Under the pieces are notes generated by a model. The model saw nothing but the letters and a program-made list of their open reading frames with translations. It was not told the DNA's origin and ran no database searches. A stretch of DNA of 64,000 nt from Beduini massiliensis. Its GTDB lineage: Bacteria; Bacillota_I; Bacilli_A; Erysipelotrichales; Coprobacillaceae. The position numbers and the translations under genes were made by a program. This document shows, in pieces, positions 63,692 to 64,000 of the stretch (its first letter is position 1; each line of letters begins with the position of its first letter). Location of the stretch: contig NZ_CDPP01000004.1 of assembly GCF_000829905.1 (NCBI RefSeq), forward strand, positions 520,001 to 584,000, in the 5' to 3' direction.

Positions 63692-64000
63692 TCAATCAGA
63701 TTGATAATACGCTTCATCTATAGGCCTCTCTTCAACAAACATCAACACTTGTTTTGTTATCGGATGAGTAAACCGCAGCTGATAACTATGAAGATAATAT
63801 GTGCCAGCCGAATTACGGATATCGCCATATAAACGATCCCCGATCAAAGGATGACCAATAGCGGATAAATGCACACGGATCTGATGGGTTCTTCCCGTTT
63901 CTAACCGACATTCCACAAGACTGAAATGTTCTCCCTGTTTTAAAACATGACAATGTGTAACAGATGGTTTGCCAGCAGGTAAAATTTCCCTGCGGACATG
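63692..64000 (-). CDS. RluA family pseudouridine synthase, C-terminal part only
   Basis: Isomerises uridines in rRNA or tRNA. About 102 residues are in the window; the N-terminus and catalytic Asp lie beyond the right edge. PAGKPSVTHCHVLKQGEHFS, LETGRTHQIRVHLSAIGHPL and IGDRLYGDIRNSAGTYYLHS are family signatures. Which RluA/RluD subtype cannot be told. Confidence 0.88.
   Translation of the reverse strand, partial: HVRREILPAGKPSVTHCHVLKQGEHFSLVECRLETGRTHQIRVHLSAIGHPLIGDRLYGDIRNSAGTYYLHSYQLRFTHPITKQVLMFVEERPIDEAYYQSD

Overview
The window is low-GC Bacillota DNA. Strong AGGAGG-type ribosome binding sites, TTGACA/TATAAT promoters, CIRCE operators, a T-box, a V-type ATPase, RNase J and DegV point to an anaerobic gut-type Firmicute. 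Erysipelotrichia-like is my best guess, from overall character only. Most genes are on the minus strand.

Layout. 1-5.5 kb: a PAS-GGDEF diguanylate cyclase cut by the window edge, an archaeal/eukaryotic-type proS, an XRE regulator, a small lipoprotein and a DUF1653 gene. 5.5-11.4 kb: an envelope-stress-like module (three XpaC paralogs, TelA, a LemA-like protein, a TPM-domain protein) with an inserted GNAT gene. 11.4-13.5 kb: groES-groEL with two CIRCE operators. 13.6-17.5 kb: an unknown 113-aa protein, two YitT-type membrane proteins and two paralogous HTH-plus-LicC-like nucleotidyltransferases. 17.7-27.9 kb: a ten-gene V-type ATPase operon (G-C-I'-I-K-F-E-A-B-D) with two tandem I subunits, the first lacking the arginine-bearing C-terminal helices. 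28.2-40.8 kb: a type I-B CRISPR-Cas locus (cas6-cas8b-cas7-cas5-cas3-cas4-cas1-cas2) with three arrays behind three leaders of identical 175-bp length, several decayed repeats, a Fic gene and a pseudogene. 41-43.6 kb: an esterase and a DUF4015-like glycoside hydrolase. 43.6-51.3 kb: a formate/nitrite channel, a GNAT gene and an aroF-aroB-aroA-aroC-pheA-aroK operon behind a T-box whose specifier reads as TTC (Phe). 51.4-58.3 kb: lipid kinase, thioredoxin, MscS, DUF975 protein, DegV, RNase J and a metallophosphoesterase with altered active-site motifs. 58.3-62 kb: a pyruvate formate-lyase locus. 62-64 kb: an EIIB-like membrane protein without the phospho-cysteine, an FtsW/RodA protein and the end of an RluA-family pseudouridine synthase.

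The most unusual locus is pyruvate formate-lyase. The catalytic polypeptide (about 685 aa, Cys-Cys pair present) stops cleanly where the glycyl-radical domain should begin. That domain is a separate 79-aa gene (Gly54 in RVSGYAVNF). Between them lies a 68-aa gene whose first 30 residues imitate the start of the glycyl-radical domain but which then has a two-cysteine acidic tail and no radical glycine. Each gene has its own ribosome binding site, and pflA follows behind its own promoter. This looks like a constitutively split glycyl radical enzyme with an extra small partner, not only a GrcA/YfiD-type spare part.

In the CRISPR locus the leaders carry two interleaved inverted repeats and a promoter at fixed positions. 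cas8b carries an internal start expected to give Cas11b, cas3 has a 27-bp in-frame tandem duplication beside the HD motif, and a terminator-like hairpin separates cas5 from cas3.
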